In this document: piece after piece, positions 8,429 to 16,462 of the stretch
Position numbering within the stretch: the first letter of the stretch is position 1
How the letters are laid out: every line of letters starts with the position of its first letter
NCBI GenBank assembly: GCA_910578385.1
Contig: CAJTQV010000005.1
Coordinates: 129,355 to 193,354, forward strand
Direction: 5' to 3'
From: an uncultured Muribaculaceae bacterium
GTDB taxonomy: Bacteria > Bacteroidota > Bacteroidia > Bacteroidales > Muribaculaceae
DNA length: 64,000 nt
The notes under the pieces: model-generated
What the model was told of the DNA's origin: nothing
What the model saw: the letters and a program-made list of their open reading frames with translations, nothing else
Database searches by the model: none
Position numbers and translations under genes: made by a program

Positions 8429-9022
8429 ATGAAAATCAAACACATCCTTCCGGCATTGCTCATGCTCATGCCGGCCATGTTCTCACAGGCACAGACCGTG
8501 GGAATCAAGACCAACCTGCTGAGCGACGTCGGACTCAGCCCCAACATCGGGCTTGAGTTCGGACTCGCCCCGAAGTGGACACTCGACCTCACCGGTGAAG
8601 TTAATTTCTGGGACGTTGACTCCAAGAGATGGCGTCACTGGTACGTGCAGCCCGAGGCCCGCTACTGGTTCTGCGAGAAGTTCGCCGGCCACTTCCTCGG
8701 CATCAACGCCGTCGGAGGCCGCTATGACATCGGCAACCTCGGCAACCTCGCCATCAACGACAAGGTGCTCGGCACCGACTTCAGCACCCTCAAGGATGGT
8801 CGTGCTCGCGGCTGGGGATTCGGTGCCGGTATAGCCTACGGTTACGCGTGGCCTGTCGCCAAGCACTGGAACATCGAGGCCGAGATCGGCGTGGGCTGGG
8901 TATGGTCGAAATACCGCGAATACCCCTCGCTCGACGCCGGCAAGAGCCAGGCCAGCGACTACAAGTACCACAACTATGTCGGCCTGACCAAGCTCGCCGT
9001 CAACGTTGAATATCTATTCTGA
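8429..9022 (+). CDS. DUF3575 domain outer-membrane protein
   Basis: A clear signal peptide (MKIKHILPALLMLMPAMFSQA, cut before QTVG) is followed by short beta-rich segments such as VGIKTNLLSDVGLSPNIGLE and WYVQPEARYWFCEKFAGHF. These are characteristic of DUF3575. The protein ends in an aromatic residue (NVEYLF), as expected for a beta-barrel. DUF3575 proteins are Bacteroidetes-specific and often lie beside fimbrillin assembly genes. Here it is followed 66 bases later only by an OmpA-like protein, with no fimbrillin genes. Confidence 0.88.
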   Translation: MKIKHILPALLMLMPAMFSQAQTVGIKTNLLSDVGLSPNIGLEFGLAPKWTLDLTGEVNFWDVDSKRWRHWYVQPEARYWFCEKFAGHFLGINAVGGRYDIGNLGNLAINDKVLGTDFSTLKDGRARGWGFGAGIAYGYAWPVAKHWNIEAEIGVGWVWSKYREYPSLDAGKSQASDYKYHNYVGLTKLAVNVEYLF

Positions 9023-9088
9023 ACCAAATGTCGAACCGCCAGCCGCCGCGCCGACACGGTGCAGTGACTGACGCAACAATCCCGCTTT

Positions 9089-10513
9089 ATGAAAAAACTG
9101 ATAATTTCAATATTGGCCGGCGTGATGGGACTTTGCGCCATGGCCCAGAATGTGGACCGTGTCGGCATTTCGGATATGACAGTCGAGAAGACCGACAACG
9201 GACTCCTCATCGTGTCGATGCAGGTCGCACCCTCGCAGACATCGGTGAGCTACAACCGCCAGCTTGTGCTCACCCCGATGGTGCTGAGCACCGACAACTC
9301 CAAGTATGTCGAGCTTCCGTCGGTGACAATCGCCGGTAAGAATGCCTACTACAACACTCTCCGCAACGACAACCTGCAGGGCACCACCCTGCTCAAGGGG
9401 AGCCAGAAAGGTTCATACACCTACACCCAGTCTATACCTTTCGAGAACTGGATGACCAATTCGGTGTTGGGCGTCGAGGTGCGCGGCGAGGGCTGCTGCG
9501 GCAATAATGTTACCGACGAGGTAATCCCCGTGGCCGACCTCAACTATGCCGCCCCGCAGTTCAACCCGTCGTTCAATTACATCGAGCCCCGCGCGGTAGA
9601 CAGCAAGCTCTTCAACCTGACCGGAAAGGCTTACATCAGCTTCGTGGTCAACAAGACAGTCATCAACCCCGACTATCTCAACAACAAGACCGAGCTGAAG
9701 AAGATTCTCGACACGATCGATGCCGTCAAGGACAACAAGGATGCCAAGGTCCGCAAGATCAAGCTGACAGGATATGCCTCGCCCGAAGGTCCCTACGCCA
9801 ACAATGTCCGTCTGGCCGAAGGCCGTACCGAGGCCGTCAAGGAATATGTGCGCCAGCAGTCAGCGTTCCCCGAGAGCCTCTTCGAGACCTCTTCCGTGCC
9901 CGAGGACTGGGCCGGTCTGAAAGCTGCCGTCCAGAAGTCAGGCCTGGCCGATGCCAAGGAAATTGTGGAGTTCATCGACTCCGACTATCCCATCGAGCAG
10001 CGCAACGACCGTCTCCGCGCACTCTTCCCCAAGACCTACCCCTTCCTGCTTGAGAACATATACCCCGGTCTTCGCCACACCGACTATGTCATAACCTACG
10101 AGGTGCGCAAGTATACCGATGTCAACGAGATCAAGCAGGTCTTCAAGACCCGCCCGCAGAACCTCAGTCTCAACGAGTTCTTCCTCCTCTCGCAGACATA
10201 CCGCCCGGGCACTCCGGAGTTTGACGAGGTGTTCGACGTGGCCGTCCGCATGTTCCCCGAGGACCAGGTGGCCAACATCAACGCCGCATCGGCCTCAATC
10301 AGCCGTGGCGACCTTGACAGCGCGACCAAGTTCCTCAACCGTGCCGGCAACTCATCTGAGGCCGAATACGTGCGCGGCATCCTCGATGCCAAGAAGGGCA
10401 ACTACGATTCTGCCCTCTCGCACTTCCGCAAGACCAAGGATCCGAAGGCAAAAGATGCCATCGACCAGATCAACCGCATACAGAACTACAACGGAGCAGT
10501 GACCTACCGTTGA
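9089..10513 (+). CDS. OmpA-like protein with DUF3868-type N-terminus
   Basis: A signal peptide (MKKLIISILAGVMGLCAMAQ) leads into a beta-rich domain of the DUF3868 type. A central OmpA-like peptidoglycan-binding region follows: KIKLTGYASPEGPYANNVRLAEGR is the usual helix with the NxxLAxxRA-like pattern. The last 120 residues look like short TPR-style helices (FLNRAGNSSEAEYVRGI, KKGNYDSALSHFRKTKD). It probably links the outer membrane to peptidoglycan, working with the DUF3575 protein just upstream. In other Bacteroidales the same pair accompanies Mfa/Fim-type fimbriae. Confidence 0.85.
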   Translation: MKKLIISILAGVMGLCAMAQNVDRVGISDMTVEKTDNGLLIVSMQVAPSQTSVSYNRQLVLTPMVLSTDNSKYVELPSVTIAGKNAYYNTLRNDNLQGTTLLKGSQKGSYTYTQSIPFENWMTNSVLGVEVRGEGCCGNNVTDEVIPVADLNYAAPQFNPSFNYIEPRAVDSKLFNLTGKAYISFVVNKTVINPDYLNNKTELKKILDTIDAVKDNKDAKVRKIKLTGYASPEGPYANNVRLAEGRTEAVKEYVRQQSAFPESLFETSSVPEDWAGLKAAVQKSGLADAKEIVEFIDSDYPIEQRNDRLRALFPKTYPFLLENIYPGLRHTDYVITYEVRKYTDVNEIKQVFKTRPQNLSLNEFFLLSQTYRPGTPEFDEVFDVAVRMFPEDQVANINAASASISRGDLDSATKFLNRAGNSSEAEYVRGILDAKKGNYDSALSHFRKTKDPKAKDAIDQINRIQNYNGAVTYR

Positions 10514-10544
10514 CAGCGACATCACTGACCGTTATCAAAACAGG

Positions 10545-10570
10545 GACCGCGGCGTTTGCGCGCCACGGTC
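10545..10570. terminator. Strong GC hairpin after the OmpA-like gene
   Basis: GACCGCGGCG and CGCCACGGTC pair with one mismatch around TTTGCG. There is no T run. It separates the outer-membrane pair from rlmN. Confidence 0.4.
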
Positions 10571-10656
10571 TCACCAAGTCCCCCACCGGACCACACCGGC
10601 GCAGCTCCGGACATCCCGCCAAAGGATGACAGCCGCGCCATTCGAACTGACAAGAA

Positions 10657-11694
10657 ATGGAAAAGACAAAACTCATAGGAATGAACCTCGCCGAGCTTCA
10701 GGATGTCGCCTACAAGGGCGGCATGCCTAAGTTTGTCGGCAAGCAGCTCGCCGAATGGATCTACGCCAAGGGTGCGGAATCGTTCGACGAGATGGTCAAC
10801 ATATCCAAGAAAAACAAACAGTGGCTCGCCGACAATTACATCATAGGACGCGAGCTTCCCGTCAAGTCATCTAAATCGACCGACGGCACCGTAAAATATC
10901 TCTTCTCTGCCGGAAACGGAAGGCACATCGAATCTGTCTACATCCCCGACCATGACCGTGCCACTCTCTGCGTGTCGAGTCAGGTGGGCTGCAAGATGAA
11001 CTGCTACTTCTGCGCCACCGGCAAGCTCGGCTTCAAGGCCAACCTGACCGCCGCCGACATAATGAACCAGATTCTCAGCATCCCGCCACGCCCCACCAAG
11101 GGAATGGCTCCCATGAATCCGCTGACCAACGTCGTGTTCATGGGCATGGGCGAGCCTCTCGACAACTTCGGGGCCGTGGAGCGCGCCATCGAGATTCTTA
11201 CCGCGCCCTGGGGTCTGGCATGGAGCCCGAAGCGCATCACCGTCTCGACCGTCGGCAAGCTCCCGCAGCTCAAGGAACTCCTCGACCGCACGCAGGTACA
11301 TGTGGCCATCAGCGTACACACCGCCGACATCGCCCAGCGCGAGTCGATGATGCCGGCCCAGAAGGCGTTCCCCATATCGAGCGTCATGAAATGTCTGGCC
11401 GGTTACGACTTCAGCCACCAGCGCCGTCTCTCGCTCGAATACATCATGTGGCGCGGTGTAAACGACGATATCGCCCACGCCGACATGCTCGTCAAGCTGA
11501 TCGGCGACATCGAATGCCGCGTCAACCTTATCCGCTTCCACGCCATTCCGGGCGTAGACCTCTACCCGGCCAGCGAGGAACGGATGCTCATGTTCCGCAA
11601 CTACCTTAACCAGAAAGGCATAACCGCCACCATACGTGCCTCGCGAGGCGAGGACATAGCCGCCGCATGTGGAATGCTCGCGGCAAAATCTTGA
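10657..11694 (+). CDS. rlmN: 23S rRNA (adenine2503-C2)-methyltransferase
   Basis: RlmN is a radical-SAM enzyme that methylates A2503 of 23S rRNA (and A37 of some tRNAs). The CxxxCxxC iron-sulfur motif is CKMNCYFC at residues 112-119. Also present are the family strings GMGEPLDN, RITVSTVGK and the C-terminal cysteine in AAACGML, which forms the methyl-carrying thioether in the known mechanism. Its length of 345 is normal. It lies six bases before pdxA and probably heads the long plus-strand operon that runs to 16196. Confidence 0.96.
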   Translation: MEKTKLIGMNLAELQDVAYKGGMPKFVGKQLAEWIYAKGAESFDEMVNISKKNKQWLADNYIIGRELPVKSSKSTDGTVKYLFSAGNGRHIESVYIPDHDRATLCVSSQVGCKMNCYFCATGKLGFKANLTAADIMNQILSIPPRPTKGMAPMNPLTNVVFMGMGEPLDNFGAVERAIEILTAPWGLAWSPKRITVSTVGKLPQLKELLDRTQVHVAISVHTADIAQRESMMPAQKAFPISSVMKCLAGYDFSHQRRLSLEYIMWRGVNDDIAHADMLVKLIGDIECRVNLIRFHAIPGVDLYPASEERMLMFRNYLNQKGITATIRASRGEDIAAACGMLAAKS

Positions 11695-11700
11695 CAATCC

Positions 11701-12855
11701 ATGGAAAAACTTATCAGAGTCGGAATCACCCAGGGTGATTTCAACGGTGTCGGCCTTGAGGTGGCCCTCAGATCTGTGGCCGACGAGACTATCCTCGAAC
11801 TGATGACCCCCGTGCTTTTCGCCGACTGGCGTCTGGTGGAATACGCACGCAAGGCTCTCGCCCTCGAACTCCCGGCGATAAACCGCGTAAACGATGCCTC
11901 GGAGATTGCCGACGGCCGCATAAACGTAGTGGATCTCCATCTTGAGAACACCACGGTCGAGGCTGGCAAGCCGTCGGCCGCATCGGGTGCCGGAGCGGTC
12001 GCCGCCCTTGAGGCCGCGATGGCGGCCATGCAGTCGCAGCAGATTGACGTGCTCGTCACAGCCCCCATATCGAAAGAAGCCGCGCAGAGCGACGCCTTCC
12101 GCTACAACGGCCACACCGAGTACCTCGGAGCCAAGGCCGGCGATGATGCCCGCCCGCAGATGATTCTCTTCGACGACAACGTGCGCGTGGCTCTCGTCAC
12201 GACCCACCTGCCTCTCGTCGAGGTGCCGGCGGCCATCACACGCGACAAGGTTGCCGATGCCGTTCGCCGTTTCTCCGCCACGCTCCGTCAGGATTTCGGG
12301 ATACCGCGCCCCAAGATTGCCGTCCTCTCGCTCAATCCCCACTGCGGCGACGGCGGTCTGCTCGGCAACGAGGAGAAGGAACAGATAGCACCCGCCATCG
12401 AGGAATGCAACGAGAGCGGCGTGCTCGCCTTCGGTCCTTATGCAGCCGACGGATTCTTCGGCTCGGGTGCCTACATGCGCTTTGACGGAGTGCTGGCAAT
12501 GTATCACGACCAGGGTCTCTCCGCCTTCAAGGCACTCGCACGCGAGAACGGAGTGAACTACACCGCCGGACTCCCGTTCGTGCGCACAAGCCCCGACCAC
12601 GGCACAGCCTGCGACATCGCATGGAAAGGCGAGGCCGACCCCACATCCATGCGCGAGGCCATCTACAAGGCCATCGACATCTTCCGATGCCGCCGTAACA
12701 GTCTGAAGGCAGCGGCCAACCCGCTCCGCCACCAGCATAACGACAGACCGAAGAAGAACGCCCCGGCCAAGACCCAGCCTCAGCCCAAAAACGGGGAACA
12801 GCCCAAGACCGAGGAACAAGTTGAAACTGAACAGCCCAAGCAACAGGAATCATGA
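11701..12855 (+). CDS. pdxA: 4-hydroxythreonine-4-phosphate dehydrogenase
   Basis: PdxA oxidises 4-phosphohydroxy-L-threonine in the DXP-dependent branch of vitamin B6 synthesis. Recognisable motifs are VGITQGDFNGVGLEVALR, APISKEA, YNGHTEYLG, AVLSLNPHCGDGG, MYHDQGL (metal and substrate residues) and FVRTSPDHGTACDIA. After about residue 340 the protein has an extra 45-residue tail rich in K, P, Q and E that is not part of the fold. The stop overlaps the ATG of the next gene by four bases, which implies translational coupling. Confidence 0.95.
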   Translation: MEKLIRVGITQGDFNGVGLEVALRSVADETILELMTPVLFADWRLVEYARKALALELPAINRVNDASEIADGRINVVDLHLENTTVEAGKPSAASGAGAVAALEAAMAAMQSQQIDVLVTAPISKEAAQSDAFRYNGHTEYLGAKAGDDARPQMILFDDNVRVALVTTHLPLVEVPAAITRDKVADAVRRFSATLRQDFGIPRPKIAVLSLNPHCGDGGLLGNEEKEQIAPAIEECNESGVLAFGPYAADGFFGSGAYMRFDGVLAMYHDQGLSAFKALARENGVNYTAGLPFVRTSPDHGTACDIAWKGEADPTSMREAIYKAIDIFRCRRNSLKAAANPLRHQHNDRPKKNAPAKTQPQPKNGEQPKTEEQVETEQPKQQES

Positions 12856-13571
12856 ATTTCGGAATCATAGCAGCCGGTGAAGGCTCACGCCTCGTCCAGG
12901 AGGGTGTCAGCCTCCCCAAACCACTGGTCAACATCTGCGGCCGTCCTATGATCGGCCGCCTCATAGGCATATTCGAGGACCTCGGGGCCGAACGCATCTC
13001 AGTCATCGTCAACGAACATATGACCGAGGTAGCCACCTATCTCCGTGAACTCGCTCCCAAGCTCCGCGCCCGTCTTGACCTCGTGGTCAGGACCACGCCC
13101 TCGTCCATGCACAGTTTCCATGAGCTCGGCAGTCTGCTGCGCGGCCAGGGACGCTTCGTGCTCACGACGGTCGATACCATATTCCGCGAGGAGGACTTCC
13201 GTCGCTACGTCGAGGCTTTCGCCGCGGCTCCGGCCGATGTCGAGGGAATGATGGCTGTTACCCGCCACATCGACGACGAGAAACCTCTCTACGTCGAGAC
13301 CGGCGAGGATATGGACATCGTGGCTTTCCGCGACGAGCCCTGGGACACGGCCCGCTACATATCGGGCGGCATATATGGTCTCGACAGCCGCGCTATCGAA
13401 GTGCTCGACGACTGTCTCGGACGCGGAGTGTCGCGTATGCGCAACTTCCAGCGCGCACTCGTAGCGGATGGGCTTCGCCTCAAGGCGTTCGACATGGGCG
13501 ACATCATCGACGTTGACCACGCCGGCGACATCGTCAAGGCCGGGCGTTTCATCAGCGAGGGAGTTCTCTGA
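12852..13571 (+). CDS. Nucleotidyltransferase, candidate CTP:alcohol-phosphate cytidylyltransferase
   Basis: This is a MobA/GlmU-like NTP-transferase fold. The nucleotide loop is GIIAAGEGSRL, the lysine motif is LPKPLVNICG, a DT metal motif lies in LTTVDT, and the C-terminal metal aspartates are in DIIDVDHAGD. In this family a sugar- or alcohol-phosphate is joined to an NMP. Its place before an ATP-grasp protein, a CDP-alcohol phosphatidyltransferase, an HAD phosphatase and inositol-phosphate synthase suggests that it activates an inositol phosphate or related head group, possibly to a CDP form. The substrate is inferred from context only. Confidence 0.8.
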   Translation: MNFGIIAAGEGSRLVQEGVSLPKPLVNICGRPMIGRLIGIFEDLGAERISVIVNEHMTEVATYLRELAPKLRARLDLVVRTTPSSMHSFHELGSLLRGQGRFVLTTVDTIFREEDFRRYVEAFAAAPADVEGMMAVTRHIDDEKPLYVETGEDMDIVAFRDEPWDTARYISGGIYGLDSRAIEVLDDCLGRGVSRMRNFQRALVADGLRLKAFDMGDIIDVDHAGDIVKAGRFISEGVL

Positions 13572-13618
13572 CACAGGTCCGCACTCCACCTGCACACTAA
13601 AACGACAGAAACAACATC

Positions 13619-14488
13619 ATGGCAGACATAAAGATAGCGGGAGTGATGCGCGCCGGCGCATATTCTCCCAACCACATAGGCAACGACGCGGCGATATTCA
13701 ACGCCGCCGCCGACCATCTGCGCAAGCGCGGATGCGAGGTGACCGTCTACAGCGAGGAACAGTTCCAGAACAGCGAGATCCGCGAGGAGGTTATCCTCAA
13801 CATGTGCCGCGAGCAGGAATCCATCCGCAAGCTCATCAGCCTTGAGGAGGAGGGCCGCCTCGTGATCAACAGCGGATACGGCATAGAGAACTGCACCCGC
13901 GAACGTATGACCCGCATGCTTCTCGGCAACGACATACCTTACCCCGAGAGCCTTATAGTCAACACCAACGAGGACGTGCGCCCCGAGCTGGAACGCGCCG
14001 GATTCGGCCCCTGCTGGATCAAGCGCGGCGATTTCCACGCCATGCACAAGGAGGATGTGAGCTATTGCCGCCACATCGAGGAGGCGCAGGAGGTGCTGCA
14101 CGAGTATTTCTACCGTGGCATAGGCCGCGCGGTCATTAACCGTCATCTCGTGGGCGACCTCGTGAAGTTCTACGGCGTGAGCGGACAGCCTTTCTTCCAC
14201 TGGTTCTATCCCTTCGACGAAGGCCACTCCAAGTATGGCTACGAGGTTGTCAACGGCAAGTCGCACGGCTTCAGCTTCGACCTCGACGGGCTCAAGGCCA
14301 TGTGCCAGAAGGCATCCGACATAATGGATGTCAAGATTTACGGCGGCGACTGCATTGTCGATGCCGACGGCACCGTGCGCATAATAGATTTCAACGACTG
14401 GCCGAGCTTCGCTCCCTGCCGCGCCGAAGGCTCGCTGGCAATCGCCAAGTGCGTGCTCAAATCAATCAAGGACTGGAAAAAGAGATAA
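13619..14488 (+). CDS. ATP-grasp-like protein of the lipid head-group cluster
   Basis: The 289-residue protein starts MADIKIAGVMRAGAYSPNHI. A pre-ATP-grasp region is followed by GFGPCWIKRGDFHAMH (nucleotide lysine region) and IYGGDCIVDADGTVRIIDF-NDWPSF, the acidic metal-binding end of an ATP-grasp fold. Such enzymes ligate a carboxylate to an amine or other nucleophile through an acyl phosphate. No signal peptide or membrane segment is present, so it is cytoplasmic. It lies between the nucleotidyltransferase (47 bases) and the phosphatidyltransferase (6 bases). I do not know the substrate; it could modify the head group or its precursor. Confidence 0.7.
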   Translation: MADIKIAGVMRAGAYSPNHIGNDAAIFNAAADHLRKRGCEVTVYSEEQFQNSEIREEVILNMCREQESIRKLISLEEEGRLVINSGYGIENCTRERMTRMLLGNDIPYPESLIVNTNEDVRPELERAGFGPCWIKRGDFHAMHKEDVSYCRHIEEAQEVLHEYFYRGIGRAVINRHLVGDLVKFYGVSGQPFFHWFYPFDEGHSKYGYEVVNGKSHGFSFDLDGLKAMCQKASDIMDVKIYGGDCIVDADGTVRIIDFNDWPSFAPCRAEGSLAIAKCVLKSIKDWKKR

Positions 14489-14494
14489 CCCGCA

Positions 14495-15487
14495 ATGACA
14501 AACAACACTACAGGTAAGGAAAACAAAGATGTGAAGGTCGGCAGTAAAGGCTCTCTCAGATCCAATTTCAAGGCATCGCTCAAGTCGATGGATACCGAGG
14601 AGCACATCGACCTCTATTTCTACCGCCCCATAGGCTACGCATGGGCCGTTCTCGCCCGTCGCCTCGGCATAACCCCCAACGCGATAACCATAGCCTCGAT
14701 CTTTCTCGGCGTGGGAGCGGGCGTATGCTTCTATTTCAACAACATATGGATCAACATAGCCGGTGCCCTGCTGCTCATATGGGCTGACTCGTTCGACAGT
14801 GCCGACGGCCAGCTGGCCCGCATGACAGGCCAGTATTCCCGCATAGGACGCATTCTCGACGGACTGAGCGGCGACCTCTGGTTCGCGGCCATCTACGTGG
14901 CAATCTGCCTGCGTGAGAACGTGACGAGCGAATTCTTCATGGCCCACCACTGGGTGATATGGGTCATGGCCGTCATGACCGGACTCTGCCACGCCACCCA
15001 GGCCGCCATGGGCGACTATTACCGGCAGTTCCACCTCTATTTCCTCAAGGGTGAGGAGGGGAGCGAGCTGGAGAACGCCGATGACCTCCGGCGCAAATAC
15101 AACGCCCTGTCGTGGGGCCGCGACTTCTGGCAGAAGCTCGTCATGACGTTCTACCTCAACTACACCGTCGGGCAGGAGAGCCGCACGCCACGCATGCAGC
15201 GGCTCCGCGCCGCCATCCGCGAGCGTTTCGGCACACGGATACCGCAGTCATTCCGCGACGAGTTCCGCAGCCTCAGCCTCCCCCTCATGAAATACACCAA
15301 CATATTGTCGTTCAACGTGCGCACCATCGCTCTGTTCGCCGCCATCCTCATCTTCCGGATGCCATGGCTCTACTTCGCCTTCGAACTCACGGTGCTCAAC
15401 GTGCTGCTCATCTACATGATGTTCCGCCACGAACGCATATGCAGACTGTTGACTGAAAAAATCAAAGACAAAAACCATGAATATTGA
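14495..15487 (+). CDS. CDP-alcohol phosphatidyltransferase family membrane enzyme
   Basis: The family signature D-x2-D-G-x2-A-R-x8-G-x3-D-x3-D is complete: DSADGQLAR at about residues 105-113, then GRILDGLSGD. Several membrane helices surround it, including VLARRLGITPNAITIASIFL and two helices near the C-terminus. The protein is larger (330 residues) than simple PIP or PGP synthases, with a soluble insertion around residues 190-250. Given the linked inositol-phosphate synthase and nucleotidyltransferase, it probably makes an inositol phospholipid. It could use CDP-diacylglycerol plus inositol phosphate, or a CDP-alcohol plus a lipid. Its last 11 bases overlap the HAD gene. Confidence 0.88.
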   Translation: MTNNTTGKENKDVKVGSKGSLRSNFKASLKSMDTEEHIDLYFYRPIGYAWAVLARRLGITPNAITIASIFLGVGAGVCFYFNNIWINIAGALLLIWADSFDSADGQLARMTGQYSRIGRILDGLSGDLWFAAIYVAICLRENVTSEFFMAHHWVIWVMAVMTGLCHATQAAMGDYYRQFHLYFLKGEEGSELENADDLRRKYNALSWGRDFWQKLVMTFYLNYTVGQESRTPRMQRLRAAIRERFGTRIPQSFRDEFRSLSLPLMKYTNILSFNVRTIALFAAILIFRMPWLYFAFELTVLNVLLIYMMFRHERICRLLTEKIKDKNHEY

Positions 15488-16196
15488 TCTCACACGAGTC
15501 AAAGGACTCATCTTCGACTACGGCGGCACCCTCGACACTGGGGGCGACCACTGGAGCGAAATCATCTGGCAGGCATATCAGCAGGCCGGAATCGCCGTCA
15601 CAAAGGAGGAATTCCGCGAGGCATACGTGTTTGCCGAGCGTGAGCTTGCCCGCGAGCGTCACATACTCCCGGCCCACGACTTCCACGACATGCTCCTCAT
15701 CAAGATGCGCATCGAGCTGCAATGGCTCGCCGGGCAGGGACTCTTCGCCCCGGCCTCTGTCGAGGAGAAGAGCGCCGAGACAGCACGGATATGCTACGAG
15801 GCTGCCCGCGCCTGCGTGGCAGATGCCTCGAAAGTACTCGAAGCCTTGTCGGCCAGATACCCCATGGTGCTCGTGTCGAACTTCTACGGCAACATCGAGA
15901 CCGTGCTCGAAGACTTCGGGGTGCGCAAATACTTCAGCGCCATCATCGAGAGCGCGGTCATGGGAATCCGCAAACCCGACCCGCGCATCTTCGAGCATGG
16001 AGTGAAGGCCCTCGGACTGCAACCGGAGCAGACACTCGTCATCGGCGACTCCTACCGCAAGGACATCGTGCCCGCCGAGTCGATAGGCTGCCAGGCCATA
16101 TGGCTCAAAGGAAAAGGCTGGACAGCCGAGGAGGACGCACAGCTTCACCCCAACATCATATCAAAACTCGGTGACGTGCTTGAGATTTTGTTCTGA
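15477..16196 (+). CDS. HAD-superfamily hydrolase, putative head-group phosphatase
   Basis: Motif I is IFDYGGTLDT with the nucleophilic aspartate, motif II VLVSNFYGN, motif III lysine in GIRKPDPRIF, and motif IV VIGDSYRKDIVPA. The helical cap lies at about residues 20-90. This fits a small-molecule phosphatase of the HAD IA type. The start lies inside the end of the phosphatidyltransferase gene. It could remove the phosphate from a phosphorylated inositol lipid or from inositol phosphate itself; the context supports this but no substrate is proven. Confidence 0.85.
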   Translation: MNIDLTRVKGLIFDYGGTLDTGGDHWSEIIWQAYQQAGIAVTKEEFREAYVFAERELARERHILPAHDFHDMLLIKMRIELQWLAGQGLFAPASVEEKSAETARICYEAARACVADASKVLEALSARYPMVLVSNFYGNIETVLEDFGVRKYFSAIIESAVMGIRKPDPRIFEHGVKALGLQPEQTLVIGDSYRKDIVPAESIGCQAIWLKGKGWTAEEDAQLHPNIISKLGDVLEILF

Positions 16197-16317
16197 GCCT
16201 CGTTTGCAGTTTTTAAAACAATACACTGAAATCAGCCGTATTTTTAATTAATTTCACTAAATATCGCAACTGTTAAGATAATTTAAGAATTGCAGGAATA
16301 AATTTTTCTGAAAAAGT

Positions 16318-16348
16318 TTTGTGAAATGCAAAATAGGCTGTAACTTTA
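16318..16348 (+). promoter_or_regulatory. Promoter for inositol-phosphate synthase
   Basis: TTTG (16318-16321) and TAACTTTA (16341-16348) are 19 bases apart. The last base of the -7 box deviates from consensus. This gives the synthase a start of its own besides any read-through from the upstream operon. Confidence 0.5.
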
Positions 16349-16363
16349 CAATGTCTATCCCCG

Positions 16364-16413
16364 TACGGGCGCTCCGCATTGCCCGTATCATTGAGTGTCG
16401 CCGGGCGACGCTC
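16364..16413 (+). promoter_or_regulatory. Two-hairpin leader of inositol-phosphate synthase
   Basis: TACGGGC/GCCCGTA (16364-16370 with 16381-16387) and GAGTGTCGCC/GGCGACGCTC (16393-16402 with 16404-16413) form two GC stems in an otherwise AT-rich leader of about 110 bases. The second has almost no loop. A regulatory role is inferred only. Confidence 0.35.
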
Positions 16414-16462
16414 TGAGGCGGGAGAGGCATATCAAGTCAAAGAAAACAACACATTCTAAACT

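Noticed and set aside
10867..12843. 658-residue open frame on the minus strand opposite rlmN and pdxA
   Set aside because: Both plus-strand genes are clearly recognised; the antisense frame has no known motif and is a by-product of GC-rich codon use.
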